Below, piece by piece: positions 5,984-8,229 of a stretch of DNA of 8,229 nucleotides. The position numbers and the translations under genes are program-made. Below the pieces are notes generated by a model. The model was not told where the DNA came from. It did no database searches and worked only from the letters and a program-made list of their open reading frames with translations. The stretch is taken from positions 1 through 8,229 of the forward strand of contig CALAXC010000159.1 in NCBI GenBank assembly GCA_937894775.1. Reading direction: 5' to 3'. Within the stretch, counting starts at the first letter, position 1, and each line of letters opens with the position of its first letter. The stretch comes from an uncultured Clostridia bacterium (GTDB lineage Bacteria; Bacillota; Clostridia; Oscillospirales; CAG-272).

Positions 5984-5996
5984 GAGTGCAGCATGA
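5940..5996 (+). CDS. Leader peptide 2, 18 residues
   Basis: The ORF encodes MKTAIEYIVGCHVSPSAA after AAAGGAGG (5924-5931) at 8-nt spacing, identical in placement to leader 1. The upstream context ACAAATTCA, GCCAAAGGAGGCGA and the internal blocks CGGATG and TCGCC are shared with leader 1. It ends 40 nt before an intrinsic terminator that lies ahead of the second ATPase. Peptide similarity to leader 1 is mostly the VSPxA end, whose codons form the 3' arm of the hairpin, so selection could be on RNA, peptide or both. Confidence 0.65.
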   Translation: MKTAIEYIVGCHVSPSAA

Positions 5997-6013
5997 CGCT
6001 TTTTAAGCGTGCT
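5990..6013 (+). promoter_or_regulatory. Hairpin enclosing the leader 2 stop codon
   Basis: ACGCT (5996-6000) pairs with AGCGT (6006-6010) around a TTTTA loop, and AGCA/TGCT outer bases can add to it with a bulge containing the TGA stop (5994-5996). A ribosome terminating here would melt it. Also GCCGA (5981-5985) can pair with TCGGC (6023-6027). Both are candidates for translation-sensing structures between leader and terminator. Confidence 0.35.
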
Positions 6014-6036
6014 TAAATACGATCGGCTAATATTTT

Positions 6037-6070
6037 ACGGTATATCTGACGATATACCGTTTTTGTTTTT
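6037..6070 (+). terminator. Attenuator terminator T3 of leader 2
   Basis: A perfect 10-bp stem (6037-6046 with 6051-6060) with loop TGAC is followed by a T-rich tract to 6070 (TTTTGTTTTT). It sits between promoter P2 and the second ATPase gene. I could not find an upstream segment complementary to its 5' arm, so how it would be overcome is not evident. Confidence 0.85.
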
Positions 6071-6091
6071 CCTTCGAAAAATGGTTTGACA

Positions 6092-6126
6092 ATGTGTTCT
6101 ATATCTATGCCCATAGGGCAACACAT
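6092..6126 (+). promoter_or_regulatory. Compound hairpin before the second ATPase ribosome site
   Basis: ATGTGTT (6092-6098) can pair with AACACAT (6120-6126), enclosing a smaller TGCCC-ATA-GGGCA hairpin (6108-6120); the two share base 6120. No T tract follows, so it is not a terminator. It lies 16 nt before GGAGG (6143-6147) of the ATPase and could influence RNA stability or translation. Confidence 0.35.
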
Positions 6127-6154
6127 CTCAAAATCATTTCTCGGAGGTATTTTT

Positions 6155-7939
6155 ATGCAAAAATTAAACGAAATTATTAAATCACTTGACGGAAAAGCCG
6201 TATCTTCATATACAAAGCTGTACGGAAGATACGAGCGAAACGGAATTGTCTATCATATTCGGAATGTCTATGGCGGACAATTCAAATTTGCAACGGTGTC
6301 GATTGAGATACCTTGCGGGCGGATCTTTGAAAATCACAGATTTGATCAAAACGATAAGACCGCATTAACGTCCTATATTATGCGTGAGTTTTCGCTTGCG
6401 GCGCACATGGCAAATGATACAATGCAACAATCGGAAAGTAACGTTCAAAAGGGGCTGTTCCTCGTTTACAAGTTCGGAACCCGAGTGCTGTCAAATTCCG
6501 TAGTGAAAATCAACGACGAAACGACAACTATTTCGTTAACCATTAAATTGCCGTTTAATAATTCAGCATACAATACGGGACAGCGTGCAGATCCCGAACT
6601 TGGAATCAAAGCACAAAGCGGAAGCGTTTTAGCTTTGTCGGCGCAAGCTCAAAAGGATTCCTTCAACAATCGCAAGAAAGGAATCATATCCGAAAAGGCA
6701 TTAAAGCTTCTTTTGACCAAGAATCTGCCCACGTTAGTTGAAGACTTTGTTTCAAGCTTTGATTCGAATGCCCTTCGGCAAGCTGTGGAATTATGGCGAA
6801 ATCAAGAGTATATACGACGCTATTTGAAAAACAACGGATATGTATCCTTTGTCGCCAACGGATCTGTGCTTCCTCGAAAAGGCAAAACGGATTATAAGGA
6901 TAGCAAAGGGGCTGTTCCGTTTACTTCTCCCAAATCAATGCAGATAAATATTGCGTTGCCGAGCGGGGACAGCATCAGCGGAATGGCTATCCCCGAGGGT
7001 ATAACCTTGATTACCGGTGATGCTTATCACGGAAAAAGCACGATCTTGGAGGCTTTGAAGGAAGGTGTTTACAACCACATCCTCGGTGACGGGCGTGAAT
7101 ACGTCATAACAAACGAAAGTGCTATGACTATTCAAGCAGAGGACGGAAGAAGCATCAAAAACACCGATATATCCTTCTTTTTGCGAGCATTGCCTGTTAA
7201 ATCGCTACTCCCTCAAAGCTTTTCAACCGATAACGCCAGCGGTTCAACGTCGCAAGCCGCGGCGGTTACCGAGGCTGTGGAGGCAGGCTGTCGTTTGATG
7301 CTGTTCGACGAAGACCGAAGTGCGAATAACTTTATGTACAAGGACGAAAAGATGCGTTCGGTTATAAAAAACGCGTCTACCGTGCCTTTTATCGATAATG
7401 CCCGTATGTTTTATGAAAGGCATGGCATTTCTTCTATCATCGTTGTCGGAGCTTCGGGAGAATATTTCCGTATTGCAGACAAGGTCATTTTAGTGGAAAA
7501 CTTTACTGTTTCTGAATATAAGGATTATTCCAAGGATCATAAAATTTCCGAGTCCGCTTTTTCACCACTATCGCGTGTTGTTGAATTTGGTGACCTCAGA
7601 AGAGGTTGTCTTGCAAGAAATATTGAAATCAAAGACGACTCAACACTTAAATTCGGCAATGAAACGGTAAATATTCCCGAAATTATACCGCACGTTACGC
7701 GCGGTCAGCTTGATTTTATATGTTCTTTCATTTACTATTTCACGGTAATTGAACAGCATAAAGGCGGTAATTTAAGGGAATCAGTCTTGCGGCTGTATAA
7801 GAAAATAGAATCGTTAGGATTTGATATGATTCACCAAACGGGATTTAGGGGAACGTCGGGTGTCATTGAATATGTTCGTCCCGAGGACTTATTGGCAATT
7901 CTGTATCGTTTGAAATGCATTGGTTTTAGAGAGAGGTGA
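6155..7939 (+). CDS. Predicted ATPase of the ABC class (PF09818), copy 2
   Basis: The 594-residue paralogue of the upstream ATPase has the same order of motifs: Walker A GDAYHGKS (288-295, Lys294), GDGREYVITNESAMTIQAEDGRSIK, ISFFLRALP, signature-like ASGSTSQAA (from 361), Walker B LMLFDEDRSANNFMYKD (Asp385, Glu386) and SIIVVGASGEYFRIADKVILVENF. The N-terminal half and the last 130 residues have diverged most. Start 6155 is set by GGAGG (6143-6147); the in-frame ATG at 6086 lacks a ribosome site. No membrane segments are visible. The stop nearly touches the start of an ABC exporter gene (5-nt gap), pointing to an operon and perhaps to joint function. The family's reaction is not established, so coupling to transport is an inference. 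Confidence 0.9.
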   Translation: MQKLNEIIKSLDGKAVSSYTKLYGRYERNGIVYHIRNVYGGQFKFATVSIEIPCGRIFENHRFDQNDKTALTSYIMREFSLAAHMANDTMQQSESNVQKGLFLVYKFGTRVLSNSVVKINDETTTISLTIKLPFNNSAYNTGQRADPELGIKAQSGSVLALSAQAQKDSFNNRKKGIISEKALKLLLTKNLPTLVEDFVSSFDSNALRQAVELWRNQEYIRRYLKNNGYVSFVANGSVLPRKGKTDYKDSKGAVPFTSPKSMQINIALPSGDSISGMAIPEGITLITGDAYHGKSTILEALKEGVYNHILGDGREYVITNESAMTIQAEDGRSIKNTDISFFLRALPVKSLLPQSFSTDNASGSTSQAAAVTEAVEAGCRLMLFDEDRSANNFMYKDEKMRSVIKNASTVPFIDNARMFYERHGISSIIVVGASGEYFRIADKVILVENFTVSEYKDYSKDHKISESAFSPLSRVVEFGDLRRGCLARNIEIKDDSTLKFGNETVNIPEIIPHVTRGQLDFICSFIYYFTVIEQHKGGNLRESVLRLYKKIESLGFDMIHQTGFRGTSGVIEYVRPEDLLAILYRLKCIGFRER

Positions 7940-7944
7940 TGCGA

Positions 7945-8229
7945 ATGAATAGATTGAAATTGGCTTATAAATCTTTTGCTTACTCTTGGAATCTGATCTT
8001 TGAGTCAAGCAAATTCATGATTTTTCTGTATTTCGCATTGATGTTGATTACGACGTCATTCCCGTTGTTGTCTGCGTTTTTGCTGAAATACGTTTTGGAT
8101 GCATTGACCGTGGCAACACCCGAAATAGAAAAGGTGCTTGCGGTGGTTATCATATATGGACTTTCTTTGGTTGTGAACCAAGGGATCACCTCGGCAAAAG
8201 ATCTCACGAAAAGCACCATTGACCAAAAG
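7945..8229 (+). CDS. ABC exporter half-transporter, N-terminal part (3' truncated)
   Basis: The 95 visible residues begin MNRLKLAYKSFAYSWNLIFE and contain two hydrophobic segments, about residues 25-50 (FMIFLYFALMLITTSFPLLS...) and 65-82 (VLAVVIIYGLSLVVNQG). The pattern of a short basic N-terminus, a long first membrane helix ending in KYVLDAL and a second helix is that of type 1 ABC exporter membrane domains; the nucleotide-binding domain would lie beyond the window. ATG 7945 is preferred (AGAGG 8 nt upstream) over the in-frame ATG at 7939, which overlaps the ATPase TGA. Export substrate is unknown; heterodimeric drug exporters in Bacillota are often controlled by translation-sensing attenuators, which fits the leader upstream. 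Confidence 0.75.
   Translation, partial: MNRLKLAYKSFAYSWNLIFESSKFMIFLYFALMLITTSFPLLSAFLLKYVLDALTVATPEIEKVLAVVIIYGLSLVVNQGITSAKDLTKSTIDQK

Noticed and set aside
6086..6114. Possible internal promoter (TTGACA at 6086-6091) before the second ATPase
   Set aside because: No -10-like hexamer occurs at 16-18 bp; the base run at the expected place is GCCCAT.
1..8229. CRISPR array, tRNA, rRNA, transposase or att sites
   Set aside because: No regularly spaced direct repeats, no tRNA cloverleaf, no transposase or integrase reading frame and no terminal inverted repeats flanking a module were found by eye.

Overview
The window looks like a chromosomal accessory region from an anaerobic low-to-mid GC Bacillota, probably a Clostridia-type gut bacterium. 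The reasons are purine-rich AAAGGAG(G) ribosome sites, canonical TTGACA-17-TATAAT-type promoters, a small rubredoxin and several attenuation-style leaders. The organism call is an inference from style, not from a match.

Layout. (1) Positions 1-309 hold the 3' end of an AT-rich gene of uncertain function. A gene-free junction to 432 follows, where composition changes sharply. (2) Positions 433-1578 encode a NamZ-type (DUF1343) exo-beta-N-acetylmuramidase without a signal peptide. A rubredoxin (1764-1958) follows with its own promoter and a strong hairpin at its end. (3) On the minus strand, 3261 down to 2055 is a complete retron. It has a promoter, a msr-msd RNA bounded by perfect 13-bp a1/a2 inverted repeats, a ribosome site, and a 301-residue retron reverse transcriptase carrying NAxxH, FF, QGxxTSP, YCDD and VTG motifs. 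No effector gene is visible next to it. A degenerate copy of part of the msd lies just upstream of the retron promoter. (4) From 3434 to the right edge are two consecutive units, each built the same way: extended -10 promoter, very strong ribosome site, 17-18 codon leader ORF, intrinsic terminator(s), then a large predicted ATPase of the PF09818 'ABC_ATPase' class. The first unit has two terminators, an overlapping 29-codon ORF and a downstream XRE regulator. The second continues into an ABC exporter half-transporter that runs off the window.

How it fits together. The two ATPases are paralogues, and their leaders are paralogous too. Both leaders can form the same 9-bp hairpin with one bulged U, pairing the end of the leader's Shine-Dalgarno with the leader codons Val-Ser-Pro. 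Two pairs differ between the copies in a structure-preserving way. In the first leader a perfect 9-bp antiterminator can break terminator 1, and the freed arm of terminator 1 can then occupy the 5' arm of terminator 2. I read the right half as two translation- or drug-responsive, attenuated ATPase units, the second tied to an exporter. This is the most likely undescribed system here. The retron is a clear member of a known class, but its lack of a neighbouring effector and its duplicated msd fragment deserve attention.
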